Source of the DNA: DATCMA01 sp036563645
Lineage (GTDB): Bacteria > Actinomycetota > Actinomycetes > Mycobacteriales > Micromonosporaceae
Assembly (NCBI GenBank): GCA_036563645.1
Contig: DATCMA010000054.1
Coordinates: 129,332 to 193,331, forward strand
DNA length: 64,000 nucleotides
Direction: 5' to 3'
In this document: in pieces, positions 18,371 through 26,902 of the stretch
Position numbering within the stretch: the first letter of the stretch is position 1
Layout of the letters: every line of letters starts with the position of its first letter
Translations under genes and position numbers: made by a program
Notes under the pieces: generated by a model
Told to the model about the DNA's origin: nothing
The model's database searches: none
Seen by the model: the letters and a program-made list of their open reading frames with translations, nothing else

Positions 18371-19446
18371 CGCTCGAATTGCTCGAGGGAAGCGAGGCCA
18401 TCGCCGCCTCCGCGATCGCCGCCGGGTGCCGGTTCTTCGCCGGCTACCCGATGTCGCCGTTCACCGGCTTGTTGGAGAGCATGTCCCGCCTCCTGCCCGC
18501 GGCCGGCGGGGTGTGCCTCAACGCGGCGAGCGAGATCGAGGGCGTGAACATGGCCCTGGGGGCCGCGGCGGCCGGGGCGCGGGCGGCCACCGGCTCGTGC
18601 GGCCAAGGCATCGCCTTGATGCAGGAGACGATCGCGGAGGCCGCGCTCAACGAGACCCCGCTCGTGGTCTTCAACATGGCCCGCAATCAGCAGGACTACT
18701 TCCAGGCGACCCGGGGCGGGGGCTGGGGTGACTACCGGACGATCACCTTGGCGCCGAAGAACATTCCCGAGGCGGTCGAGCACGCCCAACTGGCCTTCCA
18801 CCTCGCCGACAAGCACCGAGCGCCGGTGATCTTCTACGGCGATCCGTTGCTCGCGCAGACCCGAGTCGGCGTCGAGATCCGCCCGCTCGACTTCGGCCCG
18901 CTGCCGCCCAAGGACTGGGCACTCGACGGCACGCGGAGCGGCACCGGCAAGTCCCGGCAGATCTGGACGTGGGCGATGGGCAAAGCCACCCAACCCGGCC
19001 CGGGGCCAGACCGCCACTGGAAGGCGATCGCCGCGAAATTCGACGCGATCGCCGAGGTGGAGGCGCGGCACGAGCAGCGCTACGTCGAGGACGCGGAGAC
19101 CCTGGTCGTCGCGTTCGGCACGGCGGCGACGTTCGTCGAGTACGTCGTGGAGGAGCTGCGCGCGGACGGGCACCGCATCGGGTGGTTCCGGCCGGTGACC
19201 CTCTGGCCGTTCCCCGGGGCCGCGTTGGCTCAGGCCACCGCGGGGACGCGGCGCGTGCTGGTCTTCGAACTCAACGCCGGGCAGATGCTCGACGACGTCC
19301 TCATCCACGCCGCCGATCGCTCGGCGGTGCACTTCATCGGCGGTGTGAGCATCGCGGAGTCCGGCCTCGCCTTCGGCGAGCTCATGGACGCGCCGGTGAT
19401 CCGCGACCGGATCCTGGCCGCCCTCGGGAGGGAGACGCGCTCATGA
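18367..19446 (+). CDS. 2-oxoacid:ferredoxin oxidoreductase, alpha subunit (VorB/KorA-like)
   Basis: 359 aa, ATGA overlap on both sides. N-terminal pyrimidine-binding domain (EGSEAIAASAIAAGCRFFAGYPMSP region, with ASEIEGVNMALGAAAAGARA) and C-terminal transketolase-like domain (TLVVAFGTAATFVEYVVEEL). Length matches separate alpha subunits of 2-oxoisovalerate or 2-oxoglutarate ferredoxin oxidoreductases. The substrate cannot be read from the motifs alone. Confidence 0.87.
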   Translation: MTLELLEGSEAIAASAIAAGCRFFAGYPMSPFTGLLESMSRLLPAAGGVCLNAASEIEGVNMALGAAAAGARAATGSCGQGIALMQETIAEAALNETPLVVFNMARNQQDYFQATRGGGWGDYRTITLAPKNIPEAVEHAQLAFHLADKHRAPVIFYGDPLLAQTRVGVEIRPLDFGPLPPKDWALDGTRSGTGKSRQIWTWAMGKATQPGPGPDRHWKAIAAKFDAIAEVEARHEQRYVEDAETLVVAFGTAATFVEYVVEELRADGHRIGWFRPVTLWPFPGAALAQATAGTRRVLVFELNAGQMLDDVLIHAADRSAVHFIGGVSIAESGLAFGELMDAPVIRDRILAALGRETRS

Positions 19447-20213
19447 CGGTCATCGACACCTCGCAGCCGCCCGCGGGGCCCGCGCGCCGGGTCGCGGAGG
19501 CTCGTCCGTCCCTGCTGCTCGGTGAGCACTCGCTGTGCCCGGGCTGCGGTGAGCCGATCGCGCTGCGCCTCCTGCTGGAGGTGTTGCAGGAGCTCGACGT
19601 GGTGCAGCGGAGTATCGGCGTGGTCGGTCACGGCTGCTACGGCAGCTTCGTCCGCATCATGGACGTCGATGTCTTGCAGTGCCTGCACGGGCGGGCTCCG
19701 GCCTGCGCCACCGGCATCAAGCGGGTACGCCCCGACTGTGTGGTCTTCACGCTCCAGGGCGACGGCGACATGGCCAACGAAGGGCTGCATGAGGTGCTGC
19801 ACGCCGCCGCCCGCGGCGAGAAGATCACCTGCATCATGCTGAACAACGGCGTCTTCGGCGACACCGGGGGGCAACTGACCGCGACCACGGTGCTCGGGCA
19901 GCGCACGAAGACGAGCCTCGCCGGGCGCGACGCGCGCGAGCACGGGTACCCGATTCCCGTAGCTGAGCTGGTCGCCGGGCTGCGCGGCGCCGCGTACGTC
20001 GCGCGCGGGGCGGTGTCCACGCCGGGAGCGGTCGTGCAGACCAAGCGCATGCTCACCCGCGCGTTCGAGACTCAGCTCGCCGGAGCGGGGTTCAGCCTCG
20101 TGGAGATCCTCACCATGTGCCCGACCGGCTGGTTCGTGCCGGCCCGCGAAGGCCCGGGTTACCTTGGCGACTCGATGGAGCGGGTCTATCCACTCGGGGA
20201 GCTGACCACATGA
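19443..20213 (+). CDS. 2-oxoacid:ferredoxin oxidoreductase, beta (TPP-binding) subunit
   Basis: 256 aa from ATG 19443. CPGCGE near residue 32 (Fe-S/TPP region of beta subunits), then the TPP site GDGDMANEGLHE and, about 30 residues on, LNNGVFGDTGGQ (the usual GDG...NN pattern). It would decarboxylate a 2-oxoacid to the acyl-CoA and pass electrons to ferredoxin. It overlaps alpha and the regulator gene by 4 bp each. Confidence 0.87.
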   Translation: MTVIDTSQPPAGPARRVAEARPSLLLGEHSLCPGCGEPIALRLLLEVLQELDVVQRSIGVVGHGCYGSFVRIMDVDVLQCLHGRAPACATGIKRVRPDCVVFTLQGDGDMANEGLHEVLHAAARGEKITCIMLNNGVFGDTGGQLTATTVLGQRTKTSLAGRDAREHGYPIPVAELVAGLRGAAYVARGAVSTPGAVVQTKRMLTRAFETQLAGAGFSLVEILTMCPTGWFVPAREGPGYLGDSMERVYPLGELTT

Positions 20214-20968
20214 CGGTGCTGACGCGGGCCAAGACGGGGGTGGCTGTCGCCGAGTACATCCTCAGTCTGCTCTTCGACGGCACGCTGCGCAGCGGCGACC
20301 GCATCGACCTCGACGGCATCGCCGCCACGCTCGGGGTGAGCCGGGCCCCGGTGCGGGAGGCGCTGTTGCAGCTCGAACGCGACGGCCTGGTGGAGATTCC
20401 CCACTACCGCGGGGCCTTCGTCGCGCCGTTCGACGCGGACACGATCCGCGAGGCGTTTCAGCTGTACGGGATGCTCAGCGCGTTGACCGCGAGCCGGGCG
20501 GCGGCCATGGGGGACCCGGCCATGCTCACGGCCCTCGGCGAGCTCATCGACGCCCTGGCCGACTGCCACCAGGTGGAGGAGTTCGAACGGACCGCCCGGG
20601 AATTCCGCAAGGTCGTCAACCTCGCGACCGCGGGGCCGCACTTGCGGGCGCTGCTGCGCAGCTTCAACGGCCTCGTACCCGCCGCGGCACGGTTCTCCAT
20701 CGAGGAGGCGATGGAGGACGAGCGGGCCGCACTGCGCCGCGAGTACGACGCGTTGGTCGCCGGGGACGCGGAGGAGGCCGCGGCGGCCGCGTTCGACCAC
20801 GTGATGATGACGGGCGAGAACGCGATTCGGGCGTTGCAGCGCCGGGGCGTGTTCTCGGCTGACGCGGCGGTTCGGAGAGACGACAACGACCGTGCCCGCA
20901 TCCTCGGCATCGTGCGCGATGGCCGCAGGCGCCGGGCGAGACAGCCGAAGGTGACAGGTCATGAGTAA
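20210..20968 (+). CDS. GntR-family regulator (FCD-like effector domain)
   Basis: 252 aa from ATG 20210. Winged HTH at the N terminus (LDGIAATLGVSRAPVREALLQLERDGLVEI). The C-terminal helical domain resembles FCD, but the first metal ligand region reads REFRKVVN instead of the usual F-H pair, so metal binding may be lost. It is embedded by 4- and 8-bp overlaps between the beta subunit and ferredoxin, so it is produced with its targets and is likely autoregulated through the 17752 repeat. Confidence 0.83.
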   Translation: MTVLTRAKTGVAVAEYILSLLFDGTLRSGDRIDLDGIAATLGVSRAPVREALLQLERDGLVEIPHYRGAFVAPFDADTIREAFQLYGMLSALTASRAAAMGDPAMLTALGELIDALADCHQVEEFERTAREFRKVVNLATAGPHLRALLRSFNGLVPAAARFSIEEAMEDERAALRREYDALVAGDAEEAAAAAFDHVMMTGENAIRALQRRGVFSADAAVRRDDNDRARILGIVRDGRRRRARQPKVTGHE

Positions 20969-21224
20969 GCGGGACAGCAGCGGGCGGCGGCAGACTCGCG
21001 GAACCGTCGTCATCGACAAAGACCGGTGCAAAGGCTGCGAATTGTGCGTCGCGGCGTGCCCGCCCCGGGTGCTCGTCATGTCAACCGAGGTGAACGCGAT
21101 GGGGTACCGCTATCCCCAGCTCCTCGCGGGATGCACCGGGTGTACCGCCTGCCAGCTCGTCTGCCCGGACTTCGTCTTCTCGGTCTACCGGTTCACGCCC
21201 GCGCCGGGTCGCGCCGCCGCGTGA
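20961..21224 (+). CDS. 2[4Fe-4S] ferredoxin-like delta subunit
   Basis: 87 aa. Two cluster motifs, CKGCELCVAACP and CTGCTACQLVCP, about 33 residues apart: a bacterial 8Fe ferredoxin domain as in the delta subunit of four-subunit oxidoreductases. It carries electrons away from the TPP centre. It starts 8 bp inside the GntR gene, so despite the intervening regulator it belongs to the operon. Confidence 0.88.
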   Translation: MSKRDSSGRRQTRGTVVIDKDRCKGCELCVAACPPRVLVMSTEVNAMGYRYPQLLAGCTGCTACQLVCPDFVFSVYRFTPAPGRAAA

Positions 21225-21261
21225 GAGGGCTTTCCTCGGGGCCGGTTTCTCCCTACGCTTG

Positions 21262-21275
21262 ATCAAGCGCTTGCT
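21262..21275. promoter_or_regulatory. KstR2-type operator (perfect consensus)
   Basis: ATCAAGCGCTTGCT, 48 bp upstream of the LLM oxidoreductase start, in the 99-bp gap after the ferredoxin gene. Confidence 0.8.
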
Positions 21276-21323
21276 TTATTCACGAGGAGAACGGCGCGCC
21301 GCGCCCTGAGGGAGACGTTGTCG

Positions 21324-22205
21324 ATGAAGTACGCGGTGCAGGCGCCGGTGGCGGCGAAGACCACGGCGGATCCGGAGTGGATGAGTGAGTTCGCGGCGCA
21401 CGCCGAGGCGTGTGGCTTCGAGTCGATCGTGGTGGTCGAGCACGCGATCGTGGCGAGCGGGTACGCCAGCCGATACCCGTACGACGCCTCGGGGCGCATG
21501 GGGCTCGCGGACGACTGCCCGATCCCCGACCCCCTGGACGTGTTGGCGTTCCTGGCGGGTCGCACCTCGCGGATCGGTTTGGCGACCGGTGTCGTGGTGC
21601 TCCCCAATCACCACCCCGTGGTCATGGCGAAGCGCGCCGCCACCGTCGATGTGCTCTCCGGCGGCCGTCTGCGGCTGTGCGTGGGGACCGGGTGGATGCG
21701 GGAGGAGATCGAGGCGTGCGGCGCTGATTTCTCGACCCGCGGCCGGCGCGTCGATGAGGCGATCGACGCCATGCGGGTCTTGTGGGCGGAGAGCGGGCCC
21801 CAGGGCGCGAGCTTCCACGGAGAGTTCTTCGCGTTCGATCGGGCGCTGAGCTATCCGAAGCCCACCCGGCGCATCCCCATCCACATTGGCGGCCACAGCC
21901 TGGCGGCGGCGCGTCGGGCCGGCCGGCGCGGCGACGGGCTGGAGCCCTTGGGGGTCACCGGTGACGAGCTGCGCACGCTGGTCAGCGTCATGCGCGCCGA
22001 GGCGGAGCGACACGGCCGAGACCCCGACCAGCTGGAGCTCACCCTGCGCCACACCGCCGCGGCGATCACCCCTGAGCGCGTCGAGCGGCTCGCGGCGTAC
22101 GGCGCCAGTCGGGTGGTCCTCAGCGTCACCGCGACCGCTGACCTCGCCGCGGTCAAGGACGAGCTCTCCGCGTGCGCCGAGCGGCTGGGGCTGCGTCCGC
22201 GGTGA
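21324..22205 (+). CDS. LLM-class F420-dependent oxidoreductase
   Basis: 293 aa. ATG 21324 is preferred over TTG 21318 because of GAGGGAG spacing. Luciferase-like fold: ESIVVVEHAIV, TSRIGLATGVVVLP, AKRAATVDVLSGGRLRLCVGTGWMREE and C-terminal IGGHSLAAARRAGRRGDGL. It probably uses F420 or FMN. An F420-type oxidoreductase also occurs in the mycobacterial steroid catabolic region, so a redox step on a ring intermediate is plausible. Its own operator and position before fadD3 tie it to the regulon. Confidence 0.83.
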   Translation: MKYAVQAPVAAKTTADPEWMSEFAAHAEACGFESIVVVEHAIVASGYASRYPYDASGRMGLADDCPIPDPLDVLAFLAGRTSRIGLATGVVVLPNHHPVVMAKRAATVDVLSGGRLRLCVGTGWMREEIEACGADFSTRGRRVDEAIDAMRVLWAESGPQGASFHGEFFAFDRALSYPKPTRRIPIHIGGHSLAAARRAGRRGDGLEPLGVTGDELRTLVSVMRAEAERHGRDPDQLELTLRHTAAAITPERVERLAAYGASRVVLSVTATADLAAVKDELSACAERLGLRPR

Positions 22206-22274
22206 GGCGGGCCCACCGGCCCGGCGCTCGGCGACCTGATCGCGGTGCGGGGAAATCGGAGCCACGCGATCGAT

Positions 22275-22288
22275 AGCAAGCGCTTGGT
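22275..22288. promoter_or_regulatory. KstR2-type operator (perfect consensus)
   Basis: AGCAAGCGCTTGGT, 46 bp before the fadD3 GTG. It lies inside an in-frame upstream extension of fadD3, which argues against any earlier start. Confidence 0.82.
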
Positions 22289-22334
22289 TAGCTCAGTAAG
22301 ATCGTTTCACTTCAGCGAGGCGTGGAGGCTGGAC

Positions 22335-23969
22335 GTGGCGACCGACGCGGACCCTCAGTTCACGACAATTCCCGCCTGTCTCCAGGCAGCCGCGGTCGAC
22401 GCGGCCGCCGTCGAAGCCGTCGTCGACGGCGAACTGCGACTCACCTACGCGCAGCTCGCCGCCGAGGTGACCCGGTTCGCCCGTGCCCTCGTGGCCAGTG
22501 GGCTGCAACCCGGTGACCGGGCCGCGATCTGGGCTCCGAACTCCGCCCGGTGGATCATCGCGGCGCTCGGCATCGTGACCGCGGGCGGGATCCTGGTGCC
22601 GGTCAACACCCGGTTCAAAGGGGAGGAAGCTCGGTACGCGATCGGCCGGGTCCGGGCCAAGCTCGTGGTCCTCGACAACGGTTTCCTCGGCAACGACTAC
22701 CTCGCCATGCTCCGCGGCGACGACCCCCGCCAGCCCACCGCCGACCTGCCGGTCCCGGCCCTGCCGCACCTGCGGACCGTCGTCACGCTCGACGCCACGG
22801 ACGACCCTGTGGCGGTCGCCTTCGACGACTTCGTGGCCAGCGGCGCGGCCGTCCCCGCCGAGGAGGTCGACCGACGGGTGGCCCGCCTCCGCCCGGAGGA
22901 CGTTTCCGACATCCTCTTCACCTCCGGCACCACCGGTTACCCGAAGGGCGCGATGATCACCCACGGCGCCAACATGCGGGTCAACCGCGCCTGGGCCGAC
23001 ATGGTCGGGCTGCGGCGGGAGGACCGCTACCTCCTGGTCAACCCGTTCTTCCACAGCTTCGGCTACCGCGCGGGGATCCTCGCCTGCCTCATCCGGCGCG
23101 CGACGATGGTGCCGATGGCCGTCTTCGATGTCGAGCGCACGCTGGCGCTCATCGAGCGTGAACGCATCACGGTCTTCCCGGGCGCGCCGACGGTCTACAC
23201 CTCGCTCCTCGACTCGCCCCGGCTGCGCGAGTACGACCTCAGCTCCGTGCGCCTCGCCGTCACGGGCGCCACCATCGTGCCGGTGCCGCTGCTGGAGCGC
23301 ATGCGCCGAGACCTCGGCTTCGAGACCGTCATCACGGCGTACGGCTTGACCGAGAGCTGCGGCACCGCGACGGTCTGCCCGCCGGATACCGATGCGCACC
23401 GCCTCTCCACGAGCTGTGGCAAGGCCATCCCGGGCACCGAAGTGGCGATCATGGATTCGCGTGGGCGCCTGCTGCCGCCGGGCGAGACCGGTGAGGTCGT
23501 CATCCGCGGCTACAACGTCATGCTCGGGTACTTCGAGGATCCGGAGGCGACCGCAGAGGCGATCGACGCTGAGGGCTGGCTGCACACCGGCGACGTCGGC
23601 TGGCTCGACGAGGAGGGCTACCTGCGGATCACCGACCGGTTGAAGGACATGTTCGTGGTCGGTGGCTTCAACGTCTACCCGGCGGAGGTGGAGCGGCTCA
23701 TCACCGAGCACCCGGCGGTCGCGGACGTCGCCGTCATCGGCGTGCCGGATGAGCGGATGGGCGAGGTGGGGCACGCCTTCGTCCAGCCGAAGCGGGGGTG
23801 TGCGCTCACCCCGGAGGAGCTCATCGCGTTTTGCCGGGAGAAGATGGCGAACTACAAGGTCCCCCGCAAGGTGTCCATTGTCGACGAATTCCCGCGGACG
23901 CCGAGCGGGAAGATTCAGAAGTTCCGGCTGCGGGAGCTGGTGGGGCGCGACCAGGAGCCACGCCACTGA
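22335..23969 (+). CDS. fadD3: HIP-CoA ligase FadD3
   Basis: 544 aa from GTG 22335 (GGAGG at 22324-22328). ANL ligase with VSDILFTSGTTGYPKGAM, NPFFHSFGYRAGILACL, AYGLTESCGTATVCPPD, GWLHTGDVGWLDEEGYL, RLKDMFVVGGFNVYPAEVE and A10 lysine TPSGKIQKFRLRE. The NPFFH.FGY.AGILACL and ITDRLKDM..[CG]GFNVYPAEVE blocks match what I recall of mycobacterial FadD3. That enzyme adds CoA to the propionate side chain of HIP, the C/D-ring remnant left after sterol side-chain and A/B-ring removal. The neighbouring operator and fadE30/fadA6/kstR2 genes support the assignment. Confidence 0.85.
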   Translation: MATDADPQFTTIPACLQAAAVDAAAVEAVVDGELRLTYAQLAAEVTRFARALVASGLQPGDRAAIWAPNSARWIIAALGIVTAGGILVPVNTRFKGEEARYAIGRVRAKLVVLDNGFLGNDYLAMLRGDDPRQPTADLPVPALPHLRTVVTLDATDDPVAVAFDDFVASGAAVPAEEVDRRVARLRPEDVSDILFTSGTTGYPKGAMITHGANMRVNRAWADMVGLRREDRYLLVNPFFHSFGYRAGILACLIRRATMVPMAVFDVERTLALIERERITVFPGAPTVYTSLLDSPRLREYDLSSVRLAVTGATIVPVPLLERMRRDLGFETVITAYGLTESCGTATVCPPDTDAHRLSTSCGKAIPGTEVAIMDSRGRLLPPGETGEVVIRGYNVMLGYFEDPEATAEAIDAEGWLHTGDVGWLDEEGYLRITDRLKDMFVVGGFNVYPAEVERLITEHPAVADVAVIGVPDERMGEVGHAFVQPKRGCALTPEELIAFCREKMANYKVPRKVSIVDEFPRTPSGKIQKFRLRELVGRDQEPRH

Positions 23970-23984
23970 GCGCGGTAGCGCCGA

Positions 23985-24746
23985 TCAGGCGGTGTAGCCG
24001 CCGTCGACGTCGAGTTTCTGCCCCGTGATGAAGCGGGCGCGGTCGCTGGCGAGGAAGCAGACCGCCTCGGCGACGTCGTCGGCGGTGCCGAAGGTCCGCA
24101 AGGGGATGTTGCGCCGGGTCACGTCCAAGGCCCGCTCGTCCAGCTCACCGGAGGCGATCAGGCGGGCGGCCATGCCGTCGGTGAGCATCCCGGGGCCGAC
24201 GCAGTTGGCGCGTACGCCGTACCGCCCCTCCTCGGCGGCGATGCCTCGCACCAGTGCCTCCACCGCTCCCTTCGGCGCGGTGGAGAGGCCGTCGCGGACG
24301 GGGTGACGGCGGGTCGCCGCGGTGGTGACGGCGACGATGTTGCCCCGGCTGGCGCGCAGGTGCGGGAGCGCCGCGTGGACCAGGTGGAAGAAGGCGAGCG
24401 CGTCCTGTTCGAGCTGGTTGCGGAAGGTCGCGGGCTCCACCCGGCTGAGGTGGACCATCGGCACGTGCGGCCCGGAGGCGTAGACGACCGTGTGGAGCCC
24501 GCCGAAGCGCTCAGCGGCCTGGGTGACGACGGACGCGGTGGCCTCGGGATCGGCGAGGTCGAGTTGCCAGGCGGCGGCGCGGGGAAGTTCGGCGGCGAGC
24601 TCGGCGGCGGCGGTGGCGTTCTGCCGGTAGGTGAGGGCGACGGCGCTGCCGCGCGCGGCGAGCATGCGCGCGATGGCGCGGCCGATGCCACCGGTCGCGC
24701 CGGTCACCAACGCGGCTCCCGAACGGTGCGAGAAGTCGTCGATCAT
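23985..24746 (-). CDS. SDR-family protein lacking the catalytic tyrosine
   Basis: 253 aa. TGATGGIGRAIARML cofactor loop, VVYASGP in place of NNAG, FITGQKLDVDGGYT ending (FabG-like). At the active site, YxxxK is replaced: the sequence reads LSTAPKGAVEAL, so Ser stands where Tyr is expected while Lys remains. It may be catalytically altered or act on a special substrate. It is divergent from the ipdF-like gene; its ATG lies only 4 bp from the long operator palindrome, with no obvious ribosome site, so the transcript may be leaderless. Confidence 0.78.
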   Translation of the reverse strand: MIDDFSHRSGAALVTGATGGIGRAIARMLAARGSAVALTYRQNATAAAELAAELPRAAAWQLDLADPEATASVVTQAAERFGGLHTVVYASGPHVPMVHLSRVEPATFRNQLEQDALAFFHLVHAALPHLRASRGNIVAVTTAATRRHPVRDGLSTAPKGAVEALVRGIAAEEGRYGVRANCVGPGMLTDGMAARLIASGELDERALDVTRRNIPLRTFGTADDVAEAVCFLASDRARFITGQKLDVDGGYTA

Positions 24747-24750
24747 CCAT

Positions 24751-24782
24751 CTAGCCTACCAAGTGCTTGCTTGGTAGGCTAG
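24751..24782. promoter_or_regulatory. KstR2-type operator within a 13-bp-arm palindrome
   Basis: The consensus core ACCAAGTGCTTGCT is at 24758-24771. It sits in a perfect inverted repeat, CTAGCCTACCAAG / CTTGGTAGGCTAG, with a 6-nt spacer TGCTTG. It serves two divergent genes: SDR (minus) and ipdF-fadE30-fadE-fadA6 (plus). Confidence 0.82.
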
Positions 24783-24846
24783 GACGTGATTGGCCCGGCG
24801 ACATGGCCGGTCGGCGACCGACGTGACCTCACAGGGAAGGGTGACG

Positions 24847-25716
24847 ATGAGCGGATCGGGACGGGTAGTCGTGGTGACCGGCGCGGGGCAAGGGCTCGGG
24901 CGCGCCCACGCCCTGGCGTTCGCCGCCGCCGGCGCGCGCGTGGTGGTCAACGACATCAGCGCAGCGGCCAACGACGTCGTTCGGGAGATCGAGGCGGCTG
25001 GGGGGAGCGCGGTCGCGAGCATCGGGGACGTCGCCGACTGGGAGTACGCGCGCTCGCTCATCGACTGCGCCGTGACGACGTACGGCCGGTTGGACGCGCT
25101 CGTCAACAACGCCGGCCTGGTACGCGACCGGATGCTCGTCAACCTCACCGAAGAGGAGTGGGACGAGGTCATCCGCGTCGACCTCAAGGGACACTTCGCC
25201 CCGCTGCGGCACGCCGCCGCGTACTGGCGGGATCGGGCCAAGGCCGGTGAGCCCGTGGCAGCGCGCGTCGTCAACACGAGCTCCGGCGCGGGCCTCATGG
25301 GCAGCATCGGCCAGAGCAACTACGCGGCGGCGAAGGCGGGAGTCGCCGCGCTCACCATCGTCGCCGCGGCCGAGCTGGGCCGCTACGGCGTCACCGTCAA
25401 CGCAATCGCCCCGTCGGCGCGCACCGCGATGACCGAGAAGGTGTTCGCGGAGGCGATGCGCCCGCCGGCCGAGGGGTTCGACGCGATGGCCCCGGAGAAC
25501 GTCTCCCCGCTCGTCGTCTGGCTCGCCAGCGAGGAGGCCGGCGACGTCACCGGTCGAGTCTTCGAGATCGCCGGCGGCGCGATCAGCGTCGCGGACGGGT
25601 GGCAGCACGGCGAGGTCATCGACGCGGGCCGACGGTGGCGTCCGGAGGAGTTGGGCCCAGTGGTCCGCGAGCTGCTGCGCAAGGCCCCACCCCCCGCCCC
25701 GGTGTACGGAGCCTGA
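24847..25716 (+). CDS. ipdF: SDR, probable IpdF (hydroxy-indanyl-CoA dehydrogenase)
   Basis: 289 aa from ATG 24847 with a GGGAAGGG site. Classical SDR: TGAGQGLGRAHALAF, VVNDIS, VNNAGLVRDRM and Ser with YAAAK; the C-terminal 50 residues extend beyond the core (VADGWQHGEVIDAGRRW). In Mycobacterium tuberculosis ipdF (Rv3559c) is adjacent to fadE30 (Rv3560c), the same pairing as here (1-bp gap). IpdF oxidises the ring hydroxyl formed from 5-OH-HIP-CoA. The SDR at 39060 is similar and is the alternative candidate, so the symbol rests mainly on synteny. Confidence 0.7.
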   Translation: MSGSGRVVVVTGAGQGLGRAHALAFAAAGARVVVNDISAAANDVVREIEAAGGSAVASIGDVADWEYARSLIDCAVTTYGRLDALVNNAGLVRDRMLVNLTEEEWDEVIRVDLKGHFAPLRHAAAYWRDRAKAGEPVAARVVNTSSGAGLMGSIGQSNYAAAKAGVAALTIVAAAELGRYGVTVNAIAPSARTAMTEKVFAEAMRPPAEGFDAMAPENVSPLVVWLASEEAGDVTGRVFEIAGGAISVADGWQHGEVIDAGRRWRPEELGPVVRELLRKAPPPAPVYGA

Positions 25717-25717
25717 G

Positions 25718-26890
25718 ATGACCGAAGCCGACGAGATCTGTGCCCTGCCGGATGAGGAATTCCGGCGGCGGGTCCGGGAGTGGCTCACCGACCGCCTCAC
25801 CGGGGAGTTCGCCGCCCTGGTGGGCGTCGGCGGGCCGGGCCGGGAACACGAGCACATCGAGCTGCGTCGACGGTGGGAACAGGAGCTCGGCGCGGCCGGA
25901 TGGATCGGGCTGGGCTGGCCTCGCCCGTACGGGCGCGGCGCGAGCATCGCCAAACAGGTGATCTTCTTCGAGGAGTACGCCCGAGTCGGCGGCCCCGGAC
26001 GGCTGAGCCACATCGGCGAGTACTTGCTCGCCCCGACGCTCATCGCGTTCGGCACTGAGGAGCAACGCCAGCGGTTCCTCCCCCCGATCGCCGCGGCCAC
26101 CGAGCTGTGGTGCCAGGGCTACTCCGAACCCAACGCCGGCTCCGACCTCGCCTCCGTGCAGACCCGGGCGGTGCGCGATGGCGACGTCTGGCGGATCACC
26201 GGCCAGAAGGTGTGGACGTCTCTCGCGCACATCGCCGACTGGTGCTTCGTGCTGGCCCGCACCGATCCGGATGCCCCCAAGTGGAAAGGGCTGTCGTACC
26301 TCTTGGTCCCCATGCGACAGCCGGGGATCGAGGTCCGCCCCATCCGGCAGATCACCGGGACCTCGGAGTTCAACGAGGTCTTCTTCGATGAAGCGGTAAC
26401 CGCCGCGGAGAACATCGTCGGCGAACCCGGCGACGGCTGGCGGGTGGCCACCGGCACCCTCGCCTTCGAACGAGGAGTCGCCACCCTCGGCCAGCAGATG
26501 GGATTCGCGCGGGAGCTGGCGGCGGTGTTCGACGCCGCCCGGGCCAGTGGCGTGTACGACGACCCGGTGTGGCGGGACGCGGCGGTGGACGCCTGGATTG
26601 GGCTCCAAGTCCTGCGCCATCACGCGCTGCGCACCCTCGGCACCCCCGAGGGCCAACTGCCGGGCATCGAGGCGTCGGTCGCCAAGTTGTTGTGGGCGCC
26701 CTGGCACCAGCGCCTTGGCGAGCTCGCGATGACCGCGGTGGGAGCTGGGGCCACTCTCGCCGACGGCGGCCTCAGCGACGCGCAGCGCCTGTTCCTCTTC
26801 ACGCGGGCCGACACCATCTACGGCGGCTCGAACGAAATCCAGCGCAACATCATCGCCGATCACCTGCTCGGCCGGGTGCCGCGGGCATGA
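25718..26890 (+). CDS. fadE30: Acyl-CoA dehydrogenase FadE30
   Basis: 390 aa. Strong resemblance along the whole length to mycobacterial FadE30: GEFAAL.G.GGPGREHE, PTLIAFGT, VTELWCQGYSEP-like block, NGQKVWTSLAH-like block, QITGT.EFNEVFFD and FTRADTIYGGSNEIQRNII. FAD-dependent, it introduces the double bond in the propionyl side chain of (hydroxy-)HIP-CoA for its removal by beta-oxidation. The canonical catalytic Glu (YEGT in classic ACADs) is Gly here (YGGS), as in other steroid-type FadEs. It is translationally linked to the small FadE that follows. Confidence 0.88.
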   Translation: MTEADEICALPDEEFRRRVREWLTDRLTGEFAALVGVGGPGREHEHIELRRRWEQELGAAGWIGLGWPRPYGRGASIAKQVIFFEEYARVGGPGRLSHIGEYLLAPTLIAFGTEEQRQRFLPPIAAATELWCQGYSEPNAGSDLASVQTRAVRDGDVWRITGQKVWTSLAHIADWCFVLARTDPDAPKWKGLSYLLVPMRQPGIEVRPIRQITGTSEFNEVFFDEAVTAAENIVGEPGDGWRVATGTLAFERGVATLGQQMGFARELAAVFDAARASGVYDDPVWRDAAVDAWIGLQVLRHHALRTLGTPEGQLPGIEASVAKLLWAPWHQRLGELAMTAVGAGATLADGGLSDAQRLFLFTRADTIYGGSNEIQRNIIADHLLGRVPRA

Positions 26891-26902
26891 GGGAGTACGT
26901 GG